Shown: piece after piece, positions 44,295 to 53,987 of the stretch | Numbering within the stretch: position 1 is the stretch's first letter | Layout of the letters: each line of letters opens with the position of its first letter | NCBI GenBank assembly: GCA_025938935.1 | Contig: JAPCWB010000001.1 | Span: 1,922,001-1,986,000 of the forward strand | Length of the DNA stretch: 64,000 nt | Direction of reading: 5' to 3' | Source of the DNA: Novosphingobium sp. MW5 | GTDB taxonomy: Bacteria > Pseudomonadota > Alphaproteobacteria > Sphingomonadales > Sphingomonadaceae | Translations under genes and position numbers: made by a program | Notes under the pieces: generated by a model | The model's input: the letters and a program-made list of their open reading frames with translations, nothing else | Told to the model about the DNA's origin: nothing | Databases searched by the model: none

Positions 44295-44564
44295 ATGTCG
44301 GTTACCGCCGAAAAGAAGCAGGAAATCATTCAGGACAACGCGCGCGCCGCCAATGACACCGGCTCGCCGGAAGTCGAGGTCGCGATCCTGACCAGCCGCA
44401 TCAACACGCTGCAGGGTCACTTCAAGGACCACCACAAGGACAACCACTCGCGCCGGGGCCTGCTGACCATGGTCAACAAGCGCCGCACGCTGCTGGCCTA
44501 CCTGAAGAAGAAGGACGTTGATCGTTACAACGCCCTCATTCAGAAGCTCGGTCTTCGCAAGTAA
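44295..44564 (+). CDS. rpsO: Small ribosomal subunit protein S15
   Basis: 89 residues, full length: [66 protein letters not shown], ending [12 protein letters not shown]. It binds 16S rRNA. Standard truB-rpsO-pnp order, with a terminator before pnp. Confidence 0.98.
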   Translation: MSVTAEKKQEIIQDNARAANDTGSPEVEVAILTSRINTLQGHFKDHHKDNHSRRGLLTMVNKRRTLLAYLKKKDVDRYNALIQKLGLRK

Positions 44565-44572
44565 TCAAGCGG

Positions 44573-44597
44573 AGCGGCCCCTAGCGGGCCGCTTTTG
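44573..44597 (+). terminator. Terminator after rpsO
   Basis: AGCGGCCC (44573-44580) pairs with GGGCCGCT (44586-44593), then TTTGCTT. It should end or reduce transcription before pnp. Confidence 0.8.
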
Positions 44598-44734
44598 CTT
44601 TATGGCTTCCCCGCAATCCGGCGGAGATGTCATCCAATGGGGCCAAAAGCGCCCCGCACCGGACCGGGACGGAACCCCCGGCAAGAGAGGCCCCGCACCG
44701 CAATGTGGCGATGCGGGTTCAAAGGAAAAACTAC

Positions 44735-47056
44735 ATGTTCGACGTAAAAACCGTATCGATGGAGTGGGGCGGAAAAACCCTCACCCTGGAAACCGGCCGC
44801 ATTGCCCGTCAGGCTGACGGCGCGGTCCTCGCCACTTATGGCGAAACTGTCGTGCTCTGCGCCGTCACGGCCGCCAAGAGCGTCAAGGAAGGCCAGGATT
44901 TCTTCCCCCTGACCGTCCACTATCAGGAAAAGTTCTTCGCCGCCGGGCGCATCCCGGGCGGCTTCTTCAAGCGTGAGCGCGGCGCGACGGAAAAGGAAAC
45001 GCTGGTTTCCCGCCTGATTGACCGTCCGGTCCGCCCGCTGTTCCCCGAAGGCTTCTACAACGAAATCAACGTCATCGCCCAGGTTCTGAGCTATGACGGC
45101 GAAGTCGAGCCCGATATCCTTGCGATGATCGCCGCCTCGGCTGCGCTGACCATTTCGGGCGTGCCCTTCATGGGCCCGATCGGCGCCGCGCGCGTTGGCT
45201 ATGTCGATGGCGAATACACGCTGAACCCGCGTCAGGACGTGGCTGCCGCCGGCGACCTCGACCTCGTTGTTGCTGCCACCGGCAATGCCGTGATGATGGT
45301 TGAATCGCAGGCCCGCGAACTTGACGAGCAGGTCATGCTCGGCGCCGTCCTCTTCGCTCATGACGAGTGCAAGAAGGTCTGCAACCTGATCATCGATCTG
45401 GCCGAAAAGGCTGCCAAGGATCCCCGGGATGTCGCCGTCAGCGACAACACTGCGATCAAGGCCAAGCTCAAGGACCTGATCGGCAAGGACATTGCCGCAG
45501 CCTACAAGCTGACCGACAAGTCCGAGCGCTCGAACGCACTCAACGCCGCTCGCGCCAAGGCCAAGGAAGCCTTCGCCAGCGAAGACGCACAGACCCAGAT
45601 GGTCGCCATGAAGTCGGTCAAGAAGGTCGAAGCTGACATCGTTCGCGGCGCCATCCTCAAGGACGGCACCCGTATTGACGGCCGCAAGGTCGATCAGGTT
45701 CGCCCGATCGAAGCCATGGTCGGCTTCCTGCCGCGTACCCACGGTTCGGCGCTGTTCACCCGCGGTGAAACGCAGTCGATCTGCACCACCACGCTGGGCA
45801 CCAAGGACAGTGAACAGATGATCGACGGGCTGGAGGGTCTCTCCTACTCGAACTTCATGCTGCACTATAACTTCCCGCCCTATTCGGTTGGTGAAGTTGG
45901 TCGTTTCGGCGCTCCTTCGCGCCGCGACACCGGCCACGGCAAGCTCGCATGGCGCGCCCTGCAGGCTGTTCTGCCCAGCAAGGAAGAGTTCCCCTACACG
46001 ATCCGCGTCGTCTCGGACATCACCGAGTCGAACGGTTCGTCGTCGATGGCCACCGTTTGCGGCGGCGCACTTTCGATGATGGACGCCGGCGTGCCGATCA
46101 AGCGCCCGGTTTCCGGTATCGCGATGGGCCTGATCCTTGAAGGCGAAGACTTCACCGTGCTGTCCGACATCCTGGGTGACGAAGATCACCTCGGCGACAT
46201 GGACTTCAAGGTGGCCGGCACGTCCGAAGGCATCACCACGATGCAGATGGACATCAAGGTTGCGGGCATCACCCGCGAAATCTTCGAAGCCGCGCTCAAC
46301 CAGGCCAAGGGCGGTCGCGCCCACATCCTGGGCGAGATGCAGAAGGCCTTGGGTTCGGCCCGTACCGAACTGTCGGCCCACGCTCCGCGTATCGAAACGC
46401 TGCAGATCGACAAGTCGAAGATCCGCGAAGTCATCGGTACCGGCGGCAAGGTCATCCGCGAAATCGTCGCTGAAACCGGCGCCAAGGTGGACATCGATGA
46501 TGAGGGCCTGATCAAGATCAGCTCGTCCGACCTCAGCCAGATCGAAGCCGCCAAGAACTGGATCCTCGGCATCGTCGAGGAAGCGGAAGTCGGCAAGATC
46601 TACAACGGCAAGGTCGTCAACATCGTCGATTTCGGCGCCTTCGTGAACTTCATGGGCGGCAAGGACGGACTCGTCCACGTCTCAGAGATGCGCAACGAGC
46701 GCGTCGAGAAGCCGACCGACGTCGTGTCGGAAGGCCAGGAAGTGAAGGTCAAGGTCCTCGAGATCGACCAGCGCGGCAAGGTTCGCCTGTCGATGCGCGT
46801 CGTTGACCAGGAAACCGGCGAGGAACTGGAAGACACCCGTCCCCCGCGCGAACCCCGCGAACCGCGCGGTGATCGTGGCGATCGTGGTGATCGCGGCGAC
46901 CGTCGCGGCCCGCGTGGCGGCGGTGATCGTGGTGGTCGTGGCGGCGACCGCGATCGCGGCCCGCGCCGTGATGGTGGGGACCGTGGTCCGCGCCGTGACC
47001 GCGAAGAAGGTGGCAACCCCGATCACATGCCGGCGTTCCTCAAGAACGACGACTGA
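44735..47056 (+). CDS. pnp: Polyribonucleotide nucleotidyltransferase with RGD-repeat tail
   Basis: 773 residues: two RNase PH domains ([17 protein letters not shown] region [43 protein letters not shown]), KH domain ([25 protein letters not shown]) and S1 domain ([21 protein letters not shown]). A tail of about 60 residues follows with repeated R-G-D and R-G-G units. It degrades RNA 3' to 5'. AAAGGAA precedes ATG 44735. The RG-rich tail is disordered and basic and is likely to add RNA binding. Confidence 0.97.
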   Translation: MFDVKTVSMEWGGKTLTLETGRIARQADGAVLATYGETVVLCAVTAAKSVKEGQDFFPLTVHYQEKFFAAGRIPGGFFKRERGATEKETLVSRLIDRPVRPLFPEGFYNEINVIAQVLSYDGEVEPDILAMIAASAALTISGVPFMGPIGAARVGYVDGEYTLNPRQDVAAAGDLDLVVAATGNAVMMVESQARELDEQVMLGAVLFAHDECKKVCNLIIDLAEKAAKDPRDVAVSDNTAIKAKLKDLIGKDIAAAYKLTDKSERSNALNAARAKAKEAFASEDAQTQMVAMKSVKKVEADIVRGAILKDGTRIDGRKVDQVRPIEAMVGFLPRTHGSALFTRGETQSICTTTLGTKDSEQMIDGLEGLSYSNFMLHYNFPPYSVGEVGRFGAPSRRDTGHGKLAWRALQAVLPSKEEFPYTIRVVSDITESNGSSSMATVCGGALSMMDAGVPIKRPVSGIAMGLILEGEDFTVLSDILGDEDHLGDMDFKVAGTSEGITTMQMDIKVAGITREIFEAALNQAKGGRAHILGEMQKALGSARTELSAHAPRIETLQIDKSKIREVIGTGGKVIREIVAETGAKVDIDDEGLIKISSSDLSQIEAAKNWILGIVEEAEVGKIYNGKVVNIVDFGAFVNFMGGKDGLVHVSEMRNERVEKPTDVVSEGQEVKVKVLEIDQRGKVRLSMRVVDQETGEELEDTRPPREPREPRGDRGDRGDRGDRRGPRGGGDRGGRGGDRDRGPRRDGGDRGPRRDREEGGNPDHMPAFLKNDD
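46850..47010 (+). repeat. Degenerate short tandem repeat coding the PNPase RGD/RGG tail
   Basis: Repeated GATCGTGGC/GACCGTGGT-type nine-base units encode R-G-D-R-G-D-R-G-D and later R-G-G-D-R. It is in frame inside pnp; copy number is likely to vary between strains. Confidence 0.75.
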
Positions 47057-47081
47057 TCTTCCGGTTCACTGGAAACAAGGG

Positions 47082-47107
47082 AAGGGGCTGCTGCGGCGGC
47101 CCCTTTT
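47082..47107. terminator. Terminator after pnp
   Basis: AAGGGGC (47082-47088) pairs with GCCCCTT (47099-47105), followed by TTCTTTT. Confidence 0.75.
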
Positions 47108-47135
47108 CTTTTGCGTCTCCTCCGAGGGGACGCCG

Positions 47136-48254
47136 TCAGGCAGCTCGGGGCAGGGTGGCAATCTCGATCCGGTTGCGGCCCCGCGCCTTGGCTTCGTAAA
47201 GCGCTTCGTCTGCCGCTTTCAGCGCCTCGCGGGGGCTGGAGAAAGCAAAGACGTCGGCTACCCCTGCTGAGAAGCTGACGGTGCCGAAAGGGGTGTCGGT
47301 CGCGCGGTTGACAAGGTGGCGCGAGGCCAGCGACTCCCGCGTCTGGTCCAGCTGTTCGCGAGCTTCGCGGGCGGTCTTTCCGCGGAACAGGACGACAAAT
47401 TCCTCGCCCCCGTGGCGCGCCACATGGCACCGGTCGTCGGAGATTTCGGCCAGCGTCTTGGCGACGAGCTTCAGGACGCGGTCGCCCGCGTCATGGCCGT
47501 GCAGGTCATTGATCGCCTTGAACTTGTCGATGTCGCAGAAGGCGACGCAAAGCGCATCACGCGAACGGCGCGCCTCGGCATATTCCTTTTCCAGCACTGA
47601 TTCGAAGGCACGACGGTTGGGCAAGCCGGTGAGGTGGTCGATCTCAGCCGACCGGCGCGCCTCGTCCAGCCGCCGTTGGAGCTGGCGGGTTTCGCGCTCG
47701 GACCGCGCCATGCGGTCCTCGATGTCGCGCGTGCGGTCAAGCATGGCCTTGGCTACGTTTGCCAGCTCGGTGATAACCTCGCCGGCCTTGTTCACCGCGC
47801 TCAGTTCGTCAACGTGGCCTTGCAGTGCGGTCTGGTAATCGCTGGTGGCGCTGCGGGCGTCGCGTGTGGTCTGCGAGAAGTCCAGGATCGACTTTTCCAG
47901 CCGCTCGCGCAGCTTGGTAATCGAACGGGAATCGTCGGCGCCGTTGTTGATCCGGACCGTTTCGATCCATTCGTTGTCGATTGGCATTTCATCCCGCAGT
48001 CGCCGATTGACGAGCCCGGTCAGGCGCATGTCGCTGCCAGTGATAAGGTCAAAGGCAAAGGCAAGGCTCTCGCCCGTCACGTTCAGCTCATGGATGCGGT
48101 GGAACTCGGTAATCTCATCGATGACCGAAAGGGCCGCGCGCGGCTGGTGGTTGCCACTTGCGGATAGGTTGCTGCCGTTCTGCTCAAGGGCTTCATCGCG
48201 GGCGGTATAGCCCAGCCAGCCCCGGAAACGGTCCAAGAGGTTCGGATCTGCCAT
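47136..48254 (-). CDS. GGDEF diguanylate cyclase
   Basis: 372 residues. The N-terminal half has no clear sensor fold, but there is a coiled coil (ERLEKSILDFSQTTRDARSATSDYQTALQG; ERETRQLQRRLDEARRSAEIDHLTGLPNRRAF). The C-terminal GGDEF domain has active site GGEEF (ARHGGEEFVVLF) and IDKFKAINDLHGHDAGDRVLK. It makes cyclic di-GMP. The R-x-x-D inhibitory site normally just before GGEEF is absent, so product inhibition is doubtful. No transmembrane helix, so it is probably cytoplasmic. Confidence 0.94.
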   Translation of the reverse strand: MADPNLLDRFRGWLGYTARDEALEQNGSNLSASGNHQPRAALSVIDEITEFHRIHELNVTGESLAFAFDLITGSDMRLTGLVNRRLRDEMPIDNEWIETVRINNGADDSRSITKLRERLEKSILDFSQTTRDARSATSDYQTALQGHVDELSAVNKAGEVITELANVAKAMLDRTRDIEDRMARSERETRQLQRRLDEARRSAEIDHLTGLPNRRAFESVLEKEYAEARRSRDALCVAFCDIDKFKAINDLHGHDAGDRVLKLVAKTLAEISDDRCHVARHGGEEFVVLFRGKTAREAREQLDQTRESLASRHLVNRATDTPFGTVSFSAGVADVFAFSSPREALKAADEALYEAKARGRNRIEIATLPRAA

Positions 48255-48299
48255 GATGATGGTTAACGGTTGCCTGACTGGATTTTTAAGGGGAGCGGC

Positions 48300-48935
48300 T
48301 CAGCACGAATAGACGGTGGCCGTGGGCGAAGGGTTGTAGATCTGGCTCAGGTCGCGGTCGTCGCGGACATAGAGCGCGGCGTGGCGGTAGATCGTAATCG
48401 TTGCGCCAGGCAGCACGACCGGACGGTAATCGTAATAGACTTCGGCGAACATGATGGCCGATCCGCTCTCGGCGGCGATGACCGAGCCTGATGGACCCAT
48501 CCCGGCAAAGCTCGTGCCCGTCGCTCCGGTGCCTTGCGTCCCGTATTTGGAACCGACGCTCTTCGATCCCCGACAGCGCTGCCAGTGGATCCACTGGCCT
48601 CCGCTCGAATTGGTCTCGAGGCTGGAAAGCACGATGCGGCCATTGGTGAACACATCCATGCCCGGATAGGCGAGGTCGGCCGACTTGAAGGTCTCACCCA
48701 CGTCGTATTCCCGAAACTGCGCGGCGCCCGAGACCGAGGTCAGCTTGGCGCGGCTGGCATTGTCGGCCACGGCAATCGCGATCTGGTTGACGCGCAGGTT
48801 GGCGAGGGCAAAGCTCGCCAACTCGAGCCCGCCCATGCTCAGCGTGACAAGCAGGGGCAGGGCCACCGCCAGCTCCACCGCCGCAACGCCGCTGCGGCTT
48901 GCGCGCAGGCTGTGCCAAATGGCCTTCAACCGCAT
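48300..48935 (-). CDS. TadE-like pseudopilin/pilus assembly protein (second)
   Basis: 211 residues. The N-terminal TadE-type segment RSGVAAVELAVALPLLVTLSMGGLELASFALA has the G-x-x-x-V-E cleavage-like site and one helix. A periplasmic part follows with two Cys in its middle and one at the C-terminus. TadE/TadF proteins support Flp/Tad pilus assembly. Its ATG overlaps the stop of the next TadE gene by ten bases. No secretin or ATPase genes are nearby. Confidence 0.82.
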   Translation of the reverse strand: MRLKAIWHSLRASRSGVAAVELAVALPLLVTLSMGGLELASFALANLRVNQIAIAVADNASRAKLTSVSGAAQFREYDVGETFKSADLAYPGMDVFTNGRIVLSSLETNSSGGQWIHWQRCRGSKSVGSKYGTQGTGATGTSFAGMGPSGSVIAAESGSAIMFAEVYYDYRPVVLPGATITIYRHAALYVRDDRDLSQIYNPSPTATVYSC

Positions 48936-49501
48936 ATCTGCTCTGCCGCACGGCTGGCCTGTGAGGAGTAAGGCTGGTTGCGCAGCGTGGTAGAGGAGGT
49001 CAGGGTCTGGACAGGCGACAGGCCAAGCCCTCTTACCGGCAGCGTCGATGCATAGGTGACCGTCGCTGTGTAGAGCACGACGTCATTCGCTCCGCCCAGG
49101 CCCGATGCTCCTCGGTCAGCATCCCAGCGGCGGTTGCCGTTCTGATCAACGAAGCACTCGCCGCTATCGTAGCGGCCGTTGGCATTGCCATCGGTGAAGT
49201 CCTCCGGTGCGCTGACGTCGCTGAAGGTGGTGTAATTGCTGCGGGTGAAATTGACGGTAGCGCCGGGGAAAACCGCCTGCACCTGAGCACGGACATAGGC
49301 ATCGATTTGGCTCTGCGAGGAGGTGCCGCTTTGCAGGCTGGAATTGCGCCCGGCCTGCTGCATCGCGCCTTCGAGGACCGAACGCATGTACTGGGCAAGG
49401 CCCAGTTCGAACGCGCCGAGAACCAAAGTCAGCAGCACCGGCAGGATCAGCGCGAATTCGACTGCCGTGGCACCGGCGTTATTACGCCTGAGGGTCCGCA
49501 T
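48926..49501 (-). CDS. tadE: TadE-like pilus assembly protein (first)
   Basis: 191 residues: RRNNAGATAVEFALILPVLLTLVLGAFELGLAQYM is a textbook TadE N-terminus. The middle carries DFTDGNANGRYDSGECFVDQNGNRRWDADRG, an Asp/Asn-rich calcium-loop-like stretch. It ends RAAEQICG. The open frame runs further upstream, but ATG 49501 overlaps the tadG stop (TAATG) and begins the homology. Confidence 0.88.
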   Translation of the reverse strand: MRTLRRNNAGATAVEFALILPVLLTLVLGAFELGLAQYMRSVLEGAMQQAGRNSSLQSGTSSQSQIDAYVRAQVQAVFPGATVNFTRSNYTTFSDVSAPEDFTDGNANGRYDSGECFVDQNGNRRWDADRGASGLGGANDVVLYTATVTYASTLPVRGLGLSPVQTLTSSTTLRNQPYSSQASRAAEQICG

Positions 49502-51447
49502 TACCGGTTGATCCTGAGGTCGGCGACTTCGCCGGCGATGAACTTGAACGTGTTCTTCAGCGCGGTCGTGTCGCTTGAGGCATAAGCCCTTCCTCCGCTG
49601 GAACAGGTGCGCATCTGGTCGGTCAGCGAAACGCCGAAGCCGATAACCCAGATAGTGTAACCCTTCGCCTTGGCCGCGGCGCACGCGGCGAGGAAACGCG
49701 CATTGTGATAGGATGTGAGCGTTGCCGCGTCGGTGTTCGCGGGAGCAACACGGTTGTCGTACCACTCCATGCCGTAGGCCGAATAGGCGCCCAGGCTGGG
49801 CTCCATGATACCGTCGGTCAGGAAGATGATATGCCGGCTGGGGGAGCGGTTTCCTTCGTTTACATTGGACGCGAAGATACCGTCAGGATTGGCCAGGCGG
49901 CCGCCCCAGACCATGCCGATGTCGTGATAGGTGCCGCCCTTGGCGACGAGGTTCGTCAAATAGGTGTCTAGCCATGACGGCACTGTGTTGGGTGCGGTGG
50001 TATCGACTTCGGTAAATTCCTTCATCGGCGAAGGGCAGTACTCGGTCGATCCGCTCAGGTTCGTGGTCGAATTGACCGACGTGTAATAGTTGCTGCGATA
50101 GACCTCCACGGCCGCCCAGTAAGGCTTCCAACGCGTCGCATCGGAAGAAGGCGCGCTCGTGATGTCGAGATCGGTCGCCCCGGCCGGGATCGTGCCGGTC
50201 AACAGATCGTTCACTGTCTCGCGCTCTTCCAGACAGCCGTCCCATGTGTCGGTTGACCTGGTCAGGCCGGTAGCACCCGTCATTCCGGCCAGAGTGACCA
50301 TGTCATAGGTACCCTGCGTGGGTACGGTCGCGGATGATGATATGGAGGTGACGTAGCTGACCGAGCCGAAGCCCTTGTAGCTGCTCGTCGGCACGGTGCC
50401 CTGCCGATATACGTAATAGGAGAAGCCATAGGCTGAACCGGTCGCATATGTCGTGGTGACGGCCGACTTGTTGCGCTTGCAGGTCCCCGTTGCCCACCAG
50501 CTGCTGCCGGATGTCTTCGTCCAGGAATTGTAGGAGTAGGTCGTGGTGGTCGTATTTGCCGGTGCAGTGCCGCTGGTTACAGGATTGCTGCCCCAGGTCG
50601 GGTAGTCGTTGTTGGCGTAGTTGTCGCAGTCCGAACTGGTAATTGCGTAAGGATAGGTCTCCACCGAATTGACCGGGGCGCCCGCCGTGCCGGTGTAGAC
50701 AGGGTTGCCGAAGTAGGCGAGCTTGGTCTGGTAGGAATGGCTGTCGGCAATGTAGGACGAGGGCATGTCCCCGGCGGTCAGCAGGTCCTTGGCGTTCACG
50801 GTCATTGAATAGGGAACGAATCCGAAGCGGATGCGCGTGGAGTTCTTGTCGATGACCGCCGCGGCAACGGTCTTGTAAAAGTCCTTCACCGCATCGCGCA
50901 GGCCCTGGATCTTCGAAGCGGATCCTGACGTGCAGTCGCTGCCATCAGGGCGGCAGGCCATCGATCCGGTGGTATCGATCACGAACATCACGTCTGCGCT
51001 GGCCAGCTGAAGCTCGGCGCCGCAGGTAATGTTGATCGCATAGTTGTTCCAGCCGAACAGGCGCATCAGCGTGGAGGGCACCTGTGTGCTGGCGGTGGCG
51101 GTTACTTCGCCAGCGGAGTTCGCTGTAGGCGTGAAGCTGGTGCCGGTCGCCTGGACCTGGCTGCCGTGGAAGTTGAAATTGAACATCGACTGCGCCTTGG
51201 CAGTCTCCGCCGTGCTGAAGCTGCCGCTCTTGCTCATGGCGCGCCTGCCGGCCAGCACACCGGCATCGCAGGCGTTCTGCAGGCTGGTGCGCGCCATGTA
51301 GGAACGGCTCATATCGATACCGCCGCCAATCAACAGCAATAGCGCGGGAAGTCCCAGCGCGACGATCGCCAGGACATTGCCCTGCCGCGCCCCGGCAAGC
51401 CGGAGAAGGAGGCGGACAAGACCCACAAATGGAAAACGTTCGATCAT
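49501..51447 (-). CDS. tadG: TadG-like protein with von Willebrand factor A domain
   Basis: 648 residues. An N-terminal Tad helix (RQGNVLAIVALGLPALLLLIGGGIDMSRSYMARTSLQNACDAGVLAG) is followed by a vWA domain with the MIDAS start VMFVIDTTGSMACR and later FLTDGIMEPS. A long Ser/Thr/Tyr-rich insert lies between them. Such proteins anchor Tad pili or act as surface adhesins. It is first of the three-gene tadG-tadE-tadE set. Confidence 0.9.
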   Translation of the reverse strand: MIERFPFVGLVRLLLRLAGARQGNVLAIVALGLPALLLLIGGGIDMSRSYMARTSLQNACDAGVLAGRRAMSKSGSFSTAETAKAQSMFNFNFHGSQVQATGTSFTPTANSAGEVTATASTQVPSTLMRLFGWNNYAINITCGAELQLASADVMFVIDTTGSMACRPDGSDCTSGSASKIQGLRDAVKDFYKTVAAAVIDKNSTRIRFGFVPYSMTVNAKDLLTAGDMPSSYIADSHSYQTKLAYFGNPVYTGTAGAPVNSVETYPYAITSSDCDNYANNDYPTWGSNPVTSGTAPANTTTTTYSYNSWTKTSGSSWWATGTCKRNKSAVTTTYATGSAYGFSYYVYRQGTVPTSSYKGFGSVSYVTSISSSATVPTQGTYDMVTLAGMTGATGLTRSTDTWDGCLEERETVNDLLTGTIPAGATDLDITSAPSSDATRWKPYWAAVEVYRSNYYTSVNSTTNLSGSTEYCPSPMKEFTEVDTTAPNTVPSWLDTYLTNLVAKGGTYHDIGMVWGGRLANPDGIFASNVNEGNRSPSRHIIFLTDGIMEPSLGAYSAYGMEWYDNRVAPANTDAATLTSYHNARFLAACAAAKAKGYTIWVIGFGVSLTDQMRTCSSGGRAYASSDTTALKNTFKFIAGEVADLRINR

Positions 51448-51551
51448 GATTGCGCAACACGGTTACCGGTTGCGCAACGATTAGCCCGGTTACGCCTAAG
51501 CGACCGGAACCCTGAACCTAGGTATTAGCCCGTGGGATCGGGCTGCCGAAA

Positions 51552-52223
51552 TCAGCGAACGCGCGGTCCGCCAAAGGGCAGCGGCGGGGGCGGGCGGCGA
51601 TGGCCACGCGGCAGCTGCGCCTGATAGGCCCGGCCGCAATGCTCGACGCAATAGGGGAAGCCCGGGTTCACCTTTTCACCGCAGAAATGGAAATCCGGCT
51701 CGCCCGGGTGTCCCATCGGCCAGCGGCAGATGCGATCGTTGAGATCGAGCAGGCTGGTCTTGTCGGCAATCTCGGGGCTGGGCTTGGCCGGGACCAGGCG
51801 GCGGGGTGGCGCCGGCGGGATTGGAGCCTGCTGGTCACCGGGGCCCTGACGCAGGAAGCCGCCCGGACCGACCGAGACAATGCGCTGCTGCGGCGCGGAG
51901 GGTGCGGCACCCGCGGCGGGCTGCGCCACCGGGGCGGGCGCACGCGGGGGCGGCGCGGCGCGCGGGGCAGGCTCCGACGGGATCTTCGCGGCCTTGGGCT
52001 CAACGGGCTTTGCAGCTTTGGGGGCGGGCGCGGGCTTGGCCGCAGCCTCTTCCTTTTCGTTCGCCTTGACGGGGGACGGGCGCGCCTTCAGTCCAAGCCG
52101 ATGGGCCTTGCCAATAACCGCGTTGCGCGAAACGCCGCCAAGCTCGTCAGCGATCTGGCTGGCGGTGGATCCGCCTTCCCACATCTTGGTCAGTCGTTCG
52201 ATACGTTCGTCGGTCCAGCTCAT
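51552..52223 (-). CDS. gcrA: Cell cycle regulator GcrA
   Basis: 223 residues. The N-terminal GcrA DNA-binding part MSWTDERIERLTKMWEGGSTASQIADELGGVSRNAVIGKAHRLGL is unmistakable. A long Pro/Ala-rich linker follows, then the Cys-rich sigma-70-binding end DRICRWPMGHPGEPDFHFCGEKVNPGFPYCVEHCGRAYQ. It activates genes at CcrM-methylated promoters in alphaproteobacteria. The linker is longer than in Caulobacter GcrA. It is divergent from the ABC permease gene. Confidence 0.97.
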   Translation of the reverse strand: MSWTDERIERLTKMWEGGSTASQIADELGGVSRNAVIGKAHRLGLKARPSPVKANEKEEAAAKPAPAPKAAKPVEPKAAKIPSEPAPRAAPPPRAPAPVAQPAAGAAPSAPQQRIVSVGPGGFLRQGPGDQQAPIPPAPPRRLVPAKPSPEIADKTSLLDLNDRICRWPMGHPGEPDFHFCGEKVNPGFPYCVEHCGRAYQAQLPRGHRRPPPPLPFGGPRVR

Positions 52224-52305
52224 CGCAATTCCTGTTCACGGCTTTCAAGCACGCAGAACCGCGCGTCTCTTGCCTTCGTTGCAGCCAGCCGATAGTCGCC
52301 CGGTC

Positions 52306-53175
52306 ATGGCTGATCAACCCACATCTCTTGTCGCCGGATCCAAGGGCACCCCAAGGCAATTTCCGGCCCAGGGCGAACCACTGATCCACCGCGTCAACAA
52401 ATTGGGCTTGTGGACCCTCTATATCAAGGAGGTCCGCCGATTTATCAAGGTCCAGACCCAGACGATATGGGCTCCGGCGATCACAACCCTGCTTCAACTG
52501 GTCATTTTTACGGTCGCGCTGGGTCGCGAGGGGCGTGAAGTGCTGGGCGTTTCTTTCGCCACCTTCGTCGCGCCAGGGCTGATTGTAATGGGCATGATGA
52601 ACAATGCCTTCGCCAATTCGAGCTTCAATTTTCTTTCAGGCAAGATGCAAGGCACCATTGTCGATTACCTCATGCCGCCTTTGTCAGAGATCGAACTGAT
52701 GCTCGGACTGATCGGAGCGGCGGTCACGCGCGCGGTGCTGGTGGGGCTGGCGATCGCTGCTGCCACCATGTTCTACCCCGGCGTCCACCTCGGCGCGCCG
52801 CACATCTGGGCAATTATCTGGTTCGGCCTCATGGGCTCTATGCTGCTGGCATTCGTCGGGCTGCTATCATCGATGTGGGCGGAAAAGTTTGATCACAACG
52901 CCGCGATCACCAATTTCGTCATCATGCCGCTGACCATGCTTTCGGGCACCTTCTACGTGATCGACAACCTGGCTCCAGCGTTCCAAGCGATCAGCCGGAT
53001 GAACCCGATCTTCTACGTGATTTCGGGCTTCCGTTTCGGCTTCCTCGGCCAGAGCGACATTGGCAGCACCAACGCGGCGGTTCTGCACGGCGCAATTGGG
53101 CTGGGCTCGCTCAATCTCGTCATCGGAATTGTCTGCTTCGTGCTGCTCAAGCGCGGCTGGAAGCTGAAGAGCTAG
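52306..53175 (+). CDS. ABC-2 type transporter permease
   Basis: 289 residues with six helices of the ABC-2 family. Blocks include GLWTLYIKEVRRFIKVQTQTIWAPAITTLLQLVIFTVALG, FATFVAPGLIVMGMMNNAFANSSFNFLSGKMQGTIVDYLMPPLS, and the late FYVIDNLAPAFQAISRMNPIFYVISGFRFGFLG. This is the NodJ/YadH type. No ATPase gene is next to it, so its partner must lie elsewhere. The start at ATG 52306 is chosen by homology; the frame is open further upstream. It overlaps the convergent DUF2147 gene by four bases. Confidence 0.92.
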   Translation: MADQPTSLVAGSKGTPRQFPAQGEPLIHRVNKLGLWTLYIKEVRRFIKVQTQTIWAPAITTLLQLVIFTVALGREGREVLGVSFATFVAPGLIVMGMMNNAFANSSFNFLSGKMQGTIVDYLMPPLSEIELMLGLIGAAVTRAVLVGLAIAAATMFYPGVHLGAPHIWAIIWFGLMGSMLLAFVGLLSSMWAEKFDHNAAITNFVIMPLTMLSGTFYVIDNLAPAFQAISRMNPIFYVISGFRFGFLGQSDIGSTNAAVLHGAIGLGSLNLVIGIVCFVLLKRGWKLKS

Positions 53176-53576
53176 TCGATCGGTACAGCTTTCGAGAACG
53201 AGCAGCCGGGGCGCAGCCAGATTGTGCCGCCAAAGCCGCTGCCGGTGCTGTCGATCTTCTGCAGCTGGTTGTTCTGCGTCACGCGGAGGGAAAGTGTGCC
53301 CGAGCCGCCATCGGGCGTGATGTCTGCCCAGGATCCGGTGATGATATTACCCTTGCGCGTGCCCTTGAAGACATTGGTCCAGCTCGCGCCATTGTCCGCG
53401 CTCCTGCCGATCCACCAGACGGCCGTGCCGACTGTGCGGACCTGGTAGCTGCCTTGGTCATTGGCCTTGTAATTGCCGTCCAGAGTCGCGGCCGGCTTGC
53501 AAACCGCGGCCTCGGCGGCGGAAGGGAGGGACAGGGCCGCGCAGGCGGCCAGGCTGATGCGGATGATGGCTATCAT
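53172..53576 (-). CDS. Small secreted DUF2147-like protein
   Basis: 134 residues with signal peptide MIAIIRISLAACAALSLPSAAEA and a beta-rich domain: GNYKANDQGSYQVRTVGTAVWWIGRSADNGASWTNVFKGTRKGNIITGSWADITPDGGSGTLSLRV. The W-x-G ... G-N-x-I-x-G-x-W pattern fits the DUF2147/lipocalin-like group. A GGGAGG site precedes ATG 53576. Function unknown. Confidence 0.75.
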   Translation of the reverse strand: MIAIIRISLAACAALSLPSAAEAAVCKPAATLDGNYKANDQGSYQVRTVGTAVWWIGRSADNGASWTNVFKGTRKGNIITGSWADITPDGGSGTLSLRVTQNNQLQKIDSTGSGFGGTIWLRPGCSFSKAVPID

Positions 53577-53596
53577 TGTCCCCCTCCCGATGGCGA

Positions 53597-53987
53597 TCAA
53601 TGCGTCAGGCTGGCCCTCAGGCGATAACGGCCATCGGCAAAATCCTCGAACAGTTCATCAACCGATGGATGATCGACCGGTCCGCCATCACCGTCCCCGG
53701 TCAGGTTCTGCTGGCTGACATAGGCGATGTAGCTGGAATCCCCGTTTTCCGCGAGCAGGTGGTAGAAAGGCTGTTCGCGGCTGGGGCGGACTTCCTTGGG
53801 GATCGATTCTGTACCATTCCTCGCTGTTGGCGAAGACCGGGTCGATATCAAAAATCACGCCGCGGAAGTCGTGCAAGCGGTGGCGAACCACGTCGCCGAT
53901 GGCGAAACGTGCCCGCGAATTGCGTGGGGCATCAACCAGGCGCCCGGCCTGTGGTGAATAGAAATGGGCGCGTTCTATGCGGTTCAT
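53597..53987 (-). CDS. hspQ: Heat shock protein HspQ (frameshifted)
   Basis: The HspQ/YccV-like domain is split over two frames: RFAIGDVVRHRLHDFRGVIFDIDPVFANSEEWY, then IPKEVRPSREQPFYHLLAENGDSSYIAYVSQQNL. Leaving out the base at 53810 gives EEWYESIPKEVRPSREQPFYHLL and a 129-residue protein that fits the family without a gap. HspQ affects DnaA stability and Lon specificity in enterobacteria. This is either a sequence error or a very recent lesion. Confidence 0.88.

Noticed and set aside
44630..46678. 682-codon open frame antisense to pnp
   Set aside because: Same antisense effect opposite a certain PNPase gene.
46850..47010. Possible CRISPR-like or satellite repeat
   Set aside because: The short repeats are in frame in pnp and encode a coherent RGD/RGG tail, so they are a coding feature.
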